From Dermatemys mawii (lineage: Eukaryota; Chordata; Testudines; Dermatemydidae): DNA of 64,000 nucleotides. The position numbers and the translations under genes were made by a program. Of the stretch, positions 1-11,689 are shown one piece after another. Below the pieces are notes generated by a model, which had not been told where the DNA came from, searched no databases, and saw nothing but the letters and a program-made list of their open reading frames with translations. Where the stretch lies: contig ML677351.1 of assembly GCA_007922305.1 (NCBI GenBank), forward strand, positions 16,335,119 through 16,399,118, read 5' to 3'. The stretch's first letter is position 1, and each line of letters starts with the position of its first letter.

Positions 1-2869
1 AACAGCTTTTTACTGTTTTAAACTTGCTGTAACATCTCTTAGCCATGCCATACAGCAATATAAATGATGTGCAAGTTTTTGATTTTAATTACAAATTTGA
101 AGTCTCAATTCACTGAATGAAGATTTACACAGATTGAAAACTGCAGTGTCTGAAAATGTGCAGTTGTGCATAAGCACTTTAAAGTACTTTCCCTAATTTT
201 GTCCCCTAGTTAGAGAAGAATCCACATTAGAATTGGCAATGTGAGTAGCTTAAAAGGAGTTTCTGTCCTCTGCTTGGTTCTTCCTCTTTGATGGTGCCAT
301 AGTTTTGAACCCAAACAAACTGAAATTTACTGGATTTCTCCTTACTTCTTGTTCTCTGAGTTCTCTTAAATGTTCATCCTCCACTAAGATCTAGAAATCT
401 GTAAAGATAGAACAGTTTCTTTGGAATTTCTCAGATTTATATCAATTTGATCCCAATTCACCATTGGCCTATAACTTGCTTAGTCATTTATAACAGTGCA
501 AAGTGGGAGTAAGATGGTATAAATGATATGACAGCATTTTGCACTAGTATCAGTGACTATACAAGGTACAGGATAAGAATAAATTGGGCTTATTATCTTT
601 ATTTGCTGTGAATGAGGAAATATTTCTCAAGGTTTGTGTAAACATAAAGTTTTACCACATTAATCATACCAATATAGTTAAATTGGTACAACCCCCTAAT
701 GTGAGCAGGTTATACTGGTATAGAAGTGCTGTTCACTGGTATACCTTACTCACGTTCAGGAAAGGAAATAGGCTACACCAGCACAAGTCATCTGTGGCCA
801 CTGTCGGGCTTGTAGTGGTATAACTGTTGGTTAAAAATGAAATAATCCCCATCTCCTCGCCTCCTAACCTAAATTGTTATACTAGTAAAACTTTGAAGTT
901 AATACAACATGCGTTTTTGCCATTTTGAGGGAGATGGTGAAGAAAAGCTGTAAGGGTTTAGACAACTTTGAGACTCCTCAAATATAAGTGGGATTATTTT
1001 TAAATATCTGGCTGCTACAGCAGTAAACTGTAAAATCAGCTACCCTTCTATAGTCAAATTAGATACTTCAGGATGCAAAGCCACCCTTTTGTATAGCCAT
1101 ATGGTGACTGGAAGGCTCAGTGGCTAGACATTAACCTTTTATCCCAGAGAATGGAGTTCAGACTTTTTAATGTGATGAATATGGAAACACAGTCAACCAC
1201 TGTCAGACATATGATGATTAAAGATGAAAAGTCTAGCTGTGAATTAGCTCTTACTGAACCATTGTCAGTTCATGCTTAGATTATGGTTACAACTGTTCTG
1301 TTATTATTCCCACTGGGATTTTACTTGCATGGCAGATAATTTTATATTTGAATGGTGTGCTATATTGCAGGAGTGCTCTCAGAATTTCCTAGTGTTAAAA
1401 AAATCACCACAGAATGGGTTTGAAGACCAAATTTTCATTTTTAAATTGTTTAAATGAGCTGACTTTTTTTTAATTACAGAGAGTGAACCTGTGTTACAGT
1501 AGGTACATTAAATTAATTCAACACTAGCACTTACTTATTTAAAGGAGTTCTGTAAAGCTAAAGTGAAAGTCAAGTAAAGAGTGAAGCATCCCTATCAACC
1601 AACCTGTTTTAACTTAATCTTCTTTATATTTGGCTTGTTTTGTAAGGGACTCATGGGAGAACAAGTTTATTCCAGGTGAAATTCAAATGGGTTTAGAGTG
1701 GTGCATATGGCTCCTCTTACCACCACTGCTTGATTAATAGAAACATTCAAAACATTTTTATTGGCTTACTTCAATTTAACTTTTCTTTAACTTGGTTTTC
1801 TTGGACCTTTATGTTGTCCTGAATGCTAGTTTGGAGACCTTCCCATCTCCAATTATGCCATTGTTATTTTTGTCCGATGAAGTGGGAGGCTATATCGTGC
1901 TTCTCTCTTCTTTGGGGATAAAGAGCAGTTATAAATTTGGTTAAACTAATGTGCACTTTAAAACCTATGTTTCAGTTTAAAATAATGAATAGTTGTAAGC
2001 CAGGAATATATATTAAAGAGTCTCCTCTGTAGTGTAACACTTTATTTTAAGAAAAGTTTGCAAAATTAATGACACATGCAATACTGTGAATCTATTCTAC
2101 TCAGTTTGCTTCAGAGATTTTGAACACTTACATTAGACGATCCATAAATGTCCCCCAGCATTACATTGGGAGTCTTGCATCAGAGGGCCATTTCCCTCAC
2201 ACATTAACAACAGATGTATTGTCACTTCAGTTGTCAAACCAAGAAATGTAAAGTTAGCAAATAGAGTTAGTCTACCTGACCCTATGAGATGTTGAGTATC
2301 CATCTGACTTGAGCCACTGGGAGTCGAGGACACTAACCATGTCACAAGCCTGGGCCAGCCAAACTCTCACTCTCATCGGAATGTCATGTTTTACCCTTTT
2401 TGATTTAGTATCCTATAGTACAGCAGTTTCCTTCATAATTTAAAAAGCGAAGCCTGAATTTTTCTCGCATAAATTCATCTGTATTGTAGATTCTGAAGTG
2501 GCTGTAATACAGATGTTTTTTATCCTGTTAGGCTCTATTTTCTTAAATATTTTGCAAATACTCTTTGACAAACTTGTAGTTGCATGTTTATTGTGCACAC
2601 TTCTCTCTCTCTCATTATTTGTTTGCAACTGTAAATGCAATTGCATGTCTTGCACATACAGCACACATTCATGAAAGGCCCGTCCATTGTGTCTACATTT
2701 TGTGTAGGATCAACCAGCTCATGTCTGAGGAGTGTATGTTAATGACTAAATCAATTATCCTGGTAATCTAGAAATGGCAGAGAATGAGCCCATGTTCAAC
2801 AAATTTTCCCAATTGAAAATATTGCCATGGATTCTTCCTCCTGGGTCTGAGCCATGCCATAACTTATAA
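1..2869. other. Unassigned DNA, no gene recognised
   Basis: AT-rich sequence with only short chance reading frames (longest about 80 codons, no family motif). Around 690-835 there are repeated 'actggtata' and 'ggtataac' words that recall an old non-autonomous DNA element. Around 1110-1165 there is a faint tRNA-like 'ctcagtggctaga' followed by 'gagttcagac'. Neither is strong enough to name. Confidence 0.5.
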
Positions 2870-2988
2870 CCTGATTTTGCAAACTGATACACATGCACAG
2901 ACACTTACATCTGGGATGATCCCTATTTACTTTAGTGGGGGATTTTATGGACAAAAGTCCATGTGGATCAGCATGCAGGATCAGGGCC
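2870..2988. mobile_element. Old palindromic MITE-like remnant
   Basis: The segment opens with 'cctgattttgcaaac' and closes with 'gcatgcaggatcagggcc', which is close to its reverse complement. This is the layout of a small non-autonomous DNA transposon with terminal inverted repeats. I recognise the 'cctgatcctgcaaa ... caggatcagggcc' type from reptile genomes. The copy is diverged and I see no clear target duplication. Confidence 0.5.
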
Positions 2989-3066
2989 AAAGATTGTAAA
3001 CTCTGGAGGCACTGTGTCCTATTTGTCGGTACAGTGTAATGCACATCAGTGGCACTAAATACATAG
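2989..3066 (+). repeat. MIR-like amniote SINE tail
   Basis: The words 'agattgtaaactct', 'gcactgtgtcc' and 'gtacagtgtaatgcac' follow the order of an old amniote MIR/CORE-SINE-like tail (pattern: attgtaagctct - gggactgt - gtacagcgcctagcac). Two other copies of the same tail occur here, at 15600 (plus) and 15931 (minus). The family name is from memory. Confidence 0.5.
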
Positions 3067-3852
3067 GCTATTTCTGTTTGACATCCGCTTACAGTGCGGG
3101 ACTTGCAGAAGAAATGGTTCTAGAGTAATTACCGAGTGAGAAGCACTAACTGACTAGGACTGTGAAGAGTGCCTCTCTCGTTTGGAGAGAAGGGATAGGA
3201 TGAATTTGAGTGCTGGGAAATATTATGTAGAAATGAGAACTTTTCTAAAAAATATTTGGTTCAAACAGTCACTTTAAAAAGAAGAGATGTTTATCAAGCC
3301 CAAAGGCAGAAGAGGAGCTTATCCAAAGTCATTGTATCTCTCAGACATGCCAAAAAAGTGCATTATCACTATCCTCTGAGGCTTCCCCTCTCTGTGTCAA
3401 AAAGAGATCGTTCAAGTGGGGTCAGTCTCTTCTCCCCCTTTTTTTCTTCTTCACTACTTTACTACTTTTAAACCCTGAGTGTGGCCACTAAAGAAAGAAG
3501 CCTACATTCAGAAAGGATGGGAGAGATTATGAATTCTGTTCTGAATGGCATCTTTTTTGTCTCAGCAGCTCTGTTTGCTCAGTGCGCTCATGCTCTCTGG
3601 TTGAAATTTATCCCACTCTACCAAGGGTTAGCACAAAGCCTATGGACCTCTAAATCCTAGTTTTGAGTATTTTTAGGCAGGAGCATCATTTGCTATACAG
3701 CAAGAGGGGCAGTAATCCCCCACTGACTTCTCATATGCTGCACTATGTATTCCATTTTTGCCCCCTTTCCCAAGAATTTGCAGAATGTAATATAATAATT
3801 TATGTGTTCTGTACTGACAGATCTTTGGCTGCTTCTCCCCATCTTCTGATTT
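3067..3852. other. Unassigned DNA
   Basis: No gene, RNA or recognisable repeat. There is a pyrimidine-rich run near 3425-3470. The short frames here have no family signature. Confidence 0.5.
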
Positions 3853-4068
3853 TTTCTGAACAGGGCCGGCTCTACCTTTTCTGCCGCTCCAAGCAGCAGG
3901 GGTGGCATTCTGGGCACTGACAGGTCTGCAGTCATCCGTGGTTGCAGTTGTGCCGCCAAATCTGTGGGAGGGGCTGCCCTGTCAGTGGCCGGAATGCTGC
4001 CTCTTGTCATTGGCCACCCCAGGCACATGTTTGCTGCGCTTGTGCCTGGAGCCAGCCCTGTTTCTGAA
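3853..4068. repeat. 8 bp target site duplication pair around the 3861-4060 MITE
   Basis: 'tttctgaa' occurs at 3853-3860 and again at 4061-4068, directly against both ends of the MITE. The copies are identical, which fixes the element's boundaries to the base. Confidence 0.88.
3861..4060. mobile_element. hAT-type MITE, 200 bp, with perfect 8 bp target duplication
   Basis: The left end 'cagggccggctct' and right end 'ggagccagccctg' are inverted repeats with one or two mismatches. The element is flanked by the same 8 bases, 'tttctgaa', at 3853-3860 and 4061-4068. An 8 bp duplication and CAGGG-type termini are typical of hAT transposons. It is too short to encode a transposase and must have been moved in trans. 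A 140-codon antisense open frame crosses it but has no protein signature. Confidence 0.88.
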
Positions 4069-4273
4069 ACAATGATCCTGCTTACATGGTACTTAGTACC
4101 ACAAGGCCTAGACATCAGTATTCTGCTGTAGATAACCTTTAAAAACAGTTTGACTCAGATACTAATAGGAAAAACCTGGATGTCAATTCAGAGTAACTCC
4201 ACAGAAGGCAATGGGATTTCTCTGGATTTATGCTGCTGTAAAGAAGATCACTAACCTGTGGTGTCTGTTAGAT

Positions 4274-4358
4274 TTTTGTCTACACTACAATCTGTTTTTA
4301 ATTTATGTTAGTGAAAATGTTAAGCAATATAATTGTAAATTGCCATGTAGACAAGGAA
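4274..4358. repeat. Possible short inverted-repeat element remnant
   Basis: 'ttgtctacac' near the left and 'catgtagacaagg' near the right are roughly inverted copies about 85 bp apart. This recalls small DNA-transposon remnants in reptiles, but the match is short. Confidence 0.3.
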
Positions 4359-4743
4359 CAATCACATTAGTTTGACTGCACTTTAGTTGCTATTAGAAGT
4401 TGTGGTATAGGCAAGGGTAACGCTTACAAAAAGCACCTAAGTCATATTTACAAAAATCACTAAAACATGTAGGAGCCTAAGTAATTCCCATTGATTTCAA
4501 TGAAATTTAGGCTCCTGTGCGTCGCTCTCGAAAACTTTACCCAAGTTCTCAGGCTGTTGCTTCCATTTCTCCTTTTGATCAGTGAATGAACATTTCCTAA
4601 GCAGCTAATAATTTTTTTTAAAAGAAGCAGTTTTGCAAGCTGTGACCCTATGAGTCCCTCAATGCCCACATGCAGAGAGTTATCTGACTGGAGTAACTGA
4701 TACCAGCCCTGACAGGCTTCCTACACAAAACACCCTGCAGTCA

Positions 4744-6457
4744 CTTCCTGAGAAAACTACAATGCATTGGTGACCTTCCAGAAAACACCATCCTAGCCAC
4801 CATGGATGTAGAGGCTCTCTATACAAACATCCCACACAGAGATGGAATACAAGCTGTCAGGAATAGTATCCCTGATGATGCCACAGCACAAGTGGTTGCT
4901 GAGCTCTGTGACTTTATCCTCACACACAATTATTTCAAATTTGGTGACAATATATACCTCCAGACCAGTGGCACCGCTATGGGCACCCGCATGGCCCCAC
5001 AGTATGCCAACATCTTTATGGCTGACCTGGAACAACGCTTCCTCAAATCTCGTTCACTCACGCCCCTCCTCTATCTACGCTACATTGATGACATCTTCAT
5101 CATCTGGACCCATGGGAAAGAAACTCTGGAAGAATTCCACCACGATTTCAACAGCTTCCACCCCACCATCCGCCTCAGCCTGGACCAGTCTACACAGGAG
5201 GTCCACTTCCTGGACACCACGGTGCAAATTAATGACGGCCACATCAGCACCACCCTATACCGAAAACCTACTGACAGCTATGCCTACCTTCATGCCACCA
5301 GCTTCCACCCCGGGCACACCACACGATCCATTGTCTACAGCCAAGCACTGAGGTACAATCGTATTTGCTCCAACCCCTCAGACAGAGACCAACACCTACA
5401 AGATCTCCACCAAGCTTTCTCAAAACTACAATACCCGCACAAGGAAATAAGGACACAGATCAACAGAGCCAGATGTGTACCCAGAAGCCTGCTGCTGCAA
5501 GACAAGCCCAAGAAAGAAAACAACAGAACACCACTGGCCATCACCTACAGTCCTCAGTTAAAGCCTCTCCAACGCATCATCAGTGACCTACAACCCATCC
5601 TGGACAACAATCCCTCACTTTCACAGGCCCTGGGAGGCAGGCCAGTCCTGGCCTACAGACAACCTGCTAACCTCAAGCATATTCTCACCAGCAACAGCAC
5701 ACCACGCCATAACAACTCTAACTCAGGAACCAATCCATGCAATAAACCTCGATGCCAACTCTGCCCACACATCTACACCAGCAACACCATCACAGGACCA
5801 AACCAGATCAGCCACACCATCACTGGTTCATTCACCTGCACATCTACCAATGTAATATACGCCATTATGTGCCAGCAATGTCCCTCTGCTATGTACATCG
5901 GCCAAACTGGACAGTCCCTACGAAAAAGGATAAATGGACACAAATCAGATATCAGGAATGGCAATATTCAAAAACCTGTAGGAGAGCACTTCAACCTCAC
6001 CGGACACACCATAGAAGATTTAAAGGTCAGCATTTTGCAGCAAAAAAACTTCAAGTCCAGACTGCAAAGAGAGACTGCAGAGCTGCAATTCATTTGCAAA
6101 TTTGACACAATCAATTTGGGACTGAATAGAGATTTTGAATGGCTAGCTAACTACAAAAGCAGCTTCTCTTCTCTCGCTATTCACACCTCCAGTTCAGCTG
6201 CTAGAGGAACACCTCACCCTCCCTGATTAGAGATAACAAGCTGGTTCAGCCTGATTGGACTAACCTTGTTATCTCCCACCTGGTTCTTGCCTACCTATTT
6301 ATACCTGCCCCTGGATACTTCCACTGCATGCATCCGACGAAGTGGGTATTAGCCCACGAAAGCTCATGCTCTGAAAAAATTTCAGTTAGTCTTTAAGGTG
6401 CCACAGGACTCTTTGTCACTTCTGCAATTCCAGACTAACACAGCTACCCCTCTGATT
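4744..6457 (+). mobile_element. Penelope-like retroelement, 5'-truncated, GIY-YIG type
   Basis: The body codes for a Penelope-type reverse transcriptase followed by a GIY-YIG endonuclease. Downstream is a non-coding 3' tail from about 6227 containing 'ttagtctttaaggtgccaca' and 'ccagactaacacagctac'. The tail recurs as an inverted pair at 30241-30354, so it marks the family. The N-terminal part of the polyprotein is missing. A 10-base direct repeat, 'cctgcagtca', lies at 4734-4743 and 6458-6467 and may be the target duplication. The exact 5' edge is uncertain, because the frame is open back to about 4697. Confidence 0.9.
4802..6226 (+). CDS. Penelope-like reverse transcriptase / GIY-YIG endonuclease, N-terminally truncated
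   Basis: A 474-codon frame with no internal stop. The ATG at 4802 falls inside reverse transcriptase motif A (MDVEALYTNIPH; catalytic Asp at residue 2), so it is not the natural start, and the open frame runs back to about 4697. Motif B is 'GTAMGTRMAPQYAN' at residues 57-70. Motif C is YIDD at 94-97, with both aspartates kept. FLDTT (136-140) and YRKPT (153-157) follow. A cysteine cluster at 313, 318 and 321 may bind zinc. The GIY-YIG nuclease begins with VIY (351-353) and YIG (365-367), then Arg374 and Glu395. In this family the nuclease nicks the target and the reverse transcriptase copies the RNA in place. Expression is doubtful, since the promoter end is lost. The intact frame suggests a fairly recent insertion. 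Confidence 0.92.
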   Translation: MDVEALYTNIPHRDGIQAVRNSIPDDATAQVVAELCDFILTHNYFKFGDNIYLQTSGTAMGTRMAPQYANIFMADLEQRFLKSRSLTPLLYLRYIDDIFIIWTHGKETLEEFHHDFNSFHPTIRLSLDQSTQEVHFLDTTVQINDGHISTTLYRKPTDSYAYLHATSFHPGHTTRSIVYSQALRYNRICSNPSDRDQHLQDLHQAFSKLQYPHKEIRTQINRARCVPRSLLLQDKPKKENNRTPLAITYSPQLKPLQRIISDLQPILDNNPSLSQALGGRPVLAYRQPANLKHILTSNSTPRHNNSNSGTNPCNKPRCQLCPHIYTSNTITGPNQISHTITGSFTCTSTNVIYAIMCQQCPSAMYIGQTGQSLRKRINGHKSDIRNGNIQKPVGEHFNLTGHTIEDLKVSILQQKNFKSRLQRETAELQFICKFDTINLGLNRDFEWLANYKSSFSSLAIHTSSSAARGTPHPP

Positions 6458-6467
6458 CCTGCAGTCA

Positions 6468-9400
6468 TAATCATCCTAAGAGTATCCTGTAAGGTACCTT
6501 GAAAACTGTTGACACGCTGGTAATGAATGTCTTTGTGATGTACGTCTGGGTTGTGTATAAACAGTTACATGTATGTTGAGTGATACTCAGATATGTATAA
6601 ACTAAGCAATTAAAGTACAGCTGATAAACAAGTTTGTCCTAGGCCTAGGAACTTTTGCCTGTGTTTCCAGTGCAAATTGAGCAGGGTGATGCCAGAGATT
6701 AGGGAAGATACCTTTCCCTCTAAGTCAACGGTAAAAGAAAATTGAGAAAAGGCTGCAAAGACAGCATGTTGGCAGCTTCCTGAAGCAGCAGGGGTGAAAA
6801 ATCTTTATTTGAGCCTATATTTCAAAGAATATCTTTCAAAAATGTAGTGGACTATAAAAAGGAGAGAATCCCTGAGTTGTCCCTCACTTAATACACAAAA
6901 AAGAGGCCAACACTCTTGAAGTGTGTGAAAAGTGGATCCTTCAGTTGTATGTGATGAAAATGCTGAGAACTGGCTATAGGTGAGAAATTCCCTGTGATGA
7001 GGATTGTAATCTGTTAAATTTTAAAGTCTAGAAAGTTGTGTTTACTCGAAGCCATTTATCTCTTACTCTTGCTTAGTATCAGTTAAGCTTTTAATAAAGA
7101 ACATAGACTCATGCTTAGATTTACAGTAAAATTGTCTCAGTGCTGTGTATTAAGATAAAGCTTGGGTCCTTGGTGAGCCAAGAGGCTGATTGGTATTCTC
7201 TCTCCTTTTGGAGATAGTGGACTTCATTAATGTCTGTGAGTAGCCTGTAAGAGGGACTGGACACTGCAGAGACATGTCTCTGGGGAACTCGGGAACTGTG
7301 TTCACTGAGCATTACCTGCAAGGCAAGGTTTAGACTGGCAGAGTCTCAGAGGATTTGCTGGTGAGATGTACAAACTGGGGTGGCAAGGAGCTGACACCCA
7401 GCATAAGCTCCAGCAAAACTCTCTCGGTGAAGTTGAAGAGTGTCAGTGCTTTACGATTCTGGGCCCCCTGAAGAGAGCACCACACAATCTAAAGAGGATA
7501 AAAAACATTAATTATAGAGCATTTCTTGCCAGAATGCTTGGAAATCTTACTGAGCTATCTTTAACATGACATACTCTTAGCTATAGCAACACCTCATCTA
7601 TATTTTATTTGTATCTGACATATTTAATGAAAACATGCAAACCTCAAGAGTAAATCAAGCTAAAAATGTCAGAGGAAAAGGAATTAGCACAATCTAGCCT
7701 CTTCACAGTAAATCTTACATTAGTGTGTGCCAATTTTGCAGGTTCCACATTAACCACTATGAAAGCTTAGTTTCCCTTTAGGTGGATGATACCTTCAGGT
7801 TGATTTTTTTTTTTTTATTTTATTTTAGAAGATAACTAAAAATGTGGTTGGTTGCAACAACTGGCTAGATGCGGGGGAAAACTTACTTGTGTGCTTACTG
7901 TTGAACAAGAATCTGAAGTTTTTTAAAACATGGCCTGGCCTTGTAAAGTAATTTTCTTATTACATAATACAACTGTTCAACAGAACAATATCATTTTATT
8001 TCTGATCAGATAATCTGTGCTGCAAAAATATATTAAAAACAAATAAAAGATGAGAGCTACCAATCTGAATATTTTATTTTAAAACCTGGCATCAAACTAA
8101 ATAAGTGCCTGTAATTTTTTTTTAATCACTACAGGATTGGGTCGTAGAAATGCTGATTTTTTGCTTATAATAGCAGCTGCTAATATCTTCTATTAAAAGT
8201 GATCTTATCAATGATGTCCTCTCGACAGAAGAAAGAATTACTAGGAAAAACCAGTGGGTGTTTAGTTATTAAATTACTGAAATAATGCTGAATAATGGCC
8301 CAATTTATTGGAATAATAAACTCTCAAGTATTCACTTTAACAGTTTTTCTTCAACCATTCTTGCATGCTTTTTGCTTTTCACCAGTAATTGAGAAGTGGA
8401 GTTTTACTAGCAAAATTGTTTCCAAAATATTGTATTCTATATAGATTCTATACTGCCCTCATTGCTATAGATCAAATTCAGGTCCATTAATCAATGTGAT
8501 GTACACGTCACATGTGATTCATTTTATCTGTAAATACAAATTTATGTTTTGGATAGGTACTCACAAAAAAAATTTGATCGGAGGCAATGATTGTGCATCC
8601 ATCCTATCAAATAATGGTAAAAATATCCTACGACTTATACAGCCAATCACACTGCAGCTGGAATTTTTAATATATATTATTAAGCCACAGACTAAGAAAT
8701 CTGAAGAGTTGTTTAAATACATTTTGCATAATAATGTTCTGTTTGCAGATATTCTACAAGCAGGAGAGAAAAGGGAAATTTTTTAAACATAATTTGTTGC
8801 AAATTATTCACTCACGTCTAACTAGTACACAACAGAAACTGTGTTTTGTATACTGGTAAACCTGCTTTACCATTAATAGTTCTGTAGCACCTGTAAAATG
8901 TCATACATATTGAGGAGGTACCATACTTACACCTCATGCAAGCTAGTTCATCAGAAATACATTACTGTAGCTGCAGGCCATATCATCATTTTCTGCCTTA
9001 TCCCCAGCTCAATTAAGACAAGACATGGTTTTTCCTCCTCACGAGTTTCCTTTTATCTCCCCTTCTTCTCATGTTTCTATGGATTTGTTTTTCTCCTTCA
9101 TGCTACTGAACTGGTGCTGAATACTGATCAGGGAAAAGTTACTGTAAATGCCCATAGGAATGGGTGAGCCTCATGAAGTATGATATCTTGCAAACATCAA
9201 GCTTTATTGGGTTCATAAGATTTGAAGAACTAGTCTAAATTTGCAAATTCCTCCCCCATTATGGTCATTTGAACTTAAGGATATTTTTCTTTTACCACCT
9301 CTCCTTGAGTTTTCCAATGAAGACTCAATTTAAAGAAAATATTCTACCTATAGCAAAGCCTCAGCCATATATTAGAGACAAAAAAAACCCACAACTGCAA

Positions 9401-10359
9401 AACTAAGCTAGTAAACAGTAAATATACCGTTGCTTTTTACAATTAGAGTCTCTCAGCTGTACTCCATTTCCTCAGTCACTTGTATCTGTTTTTTTCCCAC
9501 TCTGCCAGCCTTTTGCTCCATTTTCTACCCCACAATTTGACTGGATTTCCCCCCCTCCCCTGTAGTTTTTAAGAACAGTGTCTTAATTGCAAAGGAATAA
9601 ATTTGAAAGCTGAACTTTTGAACTCACAATGGTGTTCTTTTAAAATGAGAAAGTGTTAGTTCGTTGCTGGAGTCAATAAAGTACGGAGTTTGTTTTTTTT
9701 AATAGTTAAGATATCATACCAACATTTTAAAGGCAAACAAGCCAGGCTAGGTCCTGGAATCAGTGTATAGTCTGTTATCTGCAGTTATTTCATGTCTATT
9801 ATAAATAAATTCTCCATTTGCCTTTTAGTCCTATATCTATACTTTTCACTTACTAAGCAGCTACATATCTGTAAGCTGGTCCACAGGCAGCCTGATTAGA
9901 CTGTGCCAGATTCACTACTTAACAAAGAAAATCTGGAATGTCAGTGAGGCACATAATGAAGACATCTTCTAAAAATTCTGTATTAATTAGACAATTTTTT
10001 CCTCTTTTTGAACTTTGAGCCCTTTTTTTTAGTACATGTTTTAAAAGGGTATATTTAGAAAGGTGACCTGTAAATGTTTGCTAGAAACTAATTAGAGTGC
10101 ATGTGCCTCAACTGTGGAATAGTTTTTCAGAACAAGTGGTGTCATACCCATCACTTCGTGTTAGAACCAGATTGGATAGTGCCTTTATTGAATACACTAT
10201 GGGGAGAAATTGTGCACACCCCTGAAAAAGCAAAAAAGACGTTATCCGTCACTGAGCTCCAAGGGCCTATTGGCAACCCAATAAACTCAATCTCAAAACT
10301 GAAATTGCTATCAATGGTGCAGGATCAAATCCTGATTTTTCCCGTCACCTTTTTGTTTA
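6468..10359. other. Unassigned AT-rich DNA
   Basis: Nearly 4 kb without a recognisable gene or repeat. There are T-runs at about 7806-7820 and 8116-8126, a C/T-rich patch near 9540-9560, and scattered short frames of fewer than 100 codons with no motif. Confidence 0.5.
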
Positions 10360-10545
10360 GTGGTTAGAGTTCAAACTACAGGTGAGGAATGCTCAGTTAT
10401 ATTATTAACTGTGCAAGTTGCGCAAAGTGGAACCCACTTCTTTTGATCATTTTCGCCAGCTGTGAAATAGAATGAATAATACTTCTCAATAAGGCTTGGA
10501 GAAGCTGAACTAACTAATATTTGTAAAGTGGTTTTAACATTCTTC
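10360..10545 (+). repeat. MIR/CORE-SINE-like remnant
   Basis: 'gtttagtggttagag' resembles the tRNA-like head of an amniote SINE. About 90 bases later 'agctgtgaaatagaatgaataatactt' and 'aatatttgtaaagtgg' (shown as separate words, diverged) follow the usual order of the 3' half. The copy is old and partial; the assignment is by pattern memory. Confidence 0.45.
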
Positions 10546-11590
10546 AGAGAGGTTAAGTATTACTACCAGTTTCTCAGCGTTTGTGATGATTGTAATATTA
10601 TATATGGAGATGAACTAGGACACACTGTACTCTCTGGGCAGGAGGTATTTCAAAATACAAATGCCAGTCTAGATTTTGCAAATGTCTCCAATATTTATAA
10701 TGGCACAAATCCTAGATTGAAACACACCTTACCTTTGTGGTGTTTGCATCTGGATTCAAATCCAGATTTCAAATGCTGCGTGTGTCTCATCTCTAGATGT
10801 TGGGAAAAGGCCTCCTTTTCTAGAAAATCTAGAAAAATTCATCACTAGTTGATTCTGAATTTGCTTCCTTTCCTTGCTTTGTATTTGTGATTCAGCAGGA
10901 ATGAGCAGGAGAAACTATCCCAATAAATTAAAAACATACATAAAACAAAGCATTCCCGACTTCAGATTCACTTAGTTTTCAGCGCCTGGGCACACAACAT
11001 TGCCTTCCTGCAGATATTGTGTTCCCTGTTGTCTCTCCCAGCTATTCCAAAAGCTCTTCTCTTGAGCACTTGAGCAAATGGAAGGACAAGTGAAGCCAGA
11101 GTTAACTTCTTGTGTGCCAGAGACTAGCTAGTGTGCCTGCACTGTCCTCCAAAGTGATGGCTTGATAAATTCATGGACAGGATGGTATGATGAGATGGGT
11201 ACGTGGCCAATCTGAAACAGCTAGAAGCAGATATCCCCAATGGTCAGAGATGAGAGACTAGAGGGGTAAGGCCCTGAGTTACTACAGTGAATTCTTTCCC
11301 AGATACTGCAGGACTGGGGCTATAGAATATAAGTGACTGAGTATTAATGTATTCTTTGATGCAGTGGCCAAATTGAAAGAGTTCCCTAACATGTTAAAGA
11401 TACTTAGCCACTGAAGCTGACCTCTGAAGCTTTCCAAGATACACAAACCTTACGAGGGTTACAGTGCTCACTCTGCAAGCTGACCCATTCAGAAGAAAGT
11501 TCCATTTGCCAAGGAAGTAACCCCCTCGGTGCTATTAATACAGCCTCTCGTATACATGCCATGACGTCAATTTCTCTGGACACTCGCCTG
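10546..11590. other. Unassigned DNA
   Basis: No gene or clear repeat. The 106-codon frame at 10528-10848 has no recognisable domain and ordinary AT-rich composition. Confidence 0.5.
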
Positions 11591-11597
11591 AAATTTT

Positions 11598-11681
11598 TGG
11601 GTGCCCAACTTGAAAAACCTTAAGGGGGTCTGATTTCAGAGGACAGGTATTCAGGACTTGGTTTCTCAAGTTGGGCACCCA
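11598..11681. repeat. Perfect 16 bp inverted repeat, 52 base spacer
   Basis: 'tgggtgcccaacttga' at 11598-11613 is the exact reverse complement of 'tcaagttgggcaccca' at 11666-11681. The spacer includes 'gggtctgatttcagagg'. The combination recalls an old non-autonomous DNA element of amniotes. Confidence 0.75.
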
Positions 11682-11689
11682 GGATTATG

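Larger units (their letters stand above)
4734..6467. repeat. Candidate 10 bp target site duplication of the Penelope-like element
   Basis: 'cctgcagtca' is found at 4734-4743 and 6458-6467. The right copy sits a few bases beyond the usual tail end 'ctctg'. The left copy lies just before the codons that first align with other Penelope reverse transcriptases. Ten identical bases by chance at both edges is unlikely but possible. Confidence 0.5.

Noticed and set aside
3693..4115. 140-codon minus-strand frame
   Set aside because: It overlaps the 3861-4060 MITE and its target duplication and has no protein motif; its length comes from GC-rich repeat sequence.
5335..6105. Alternative frames of 60 to 117 codons on both strands within the Penelope element
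   Set aside because: They are shadows of the 474-codon reverse transcriptase/endonuclease frame.
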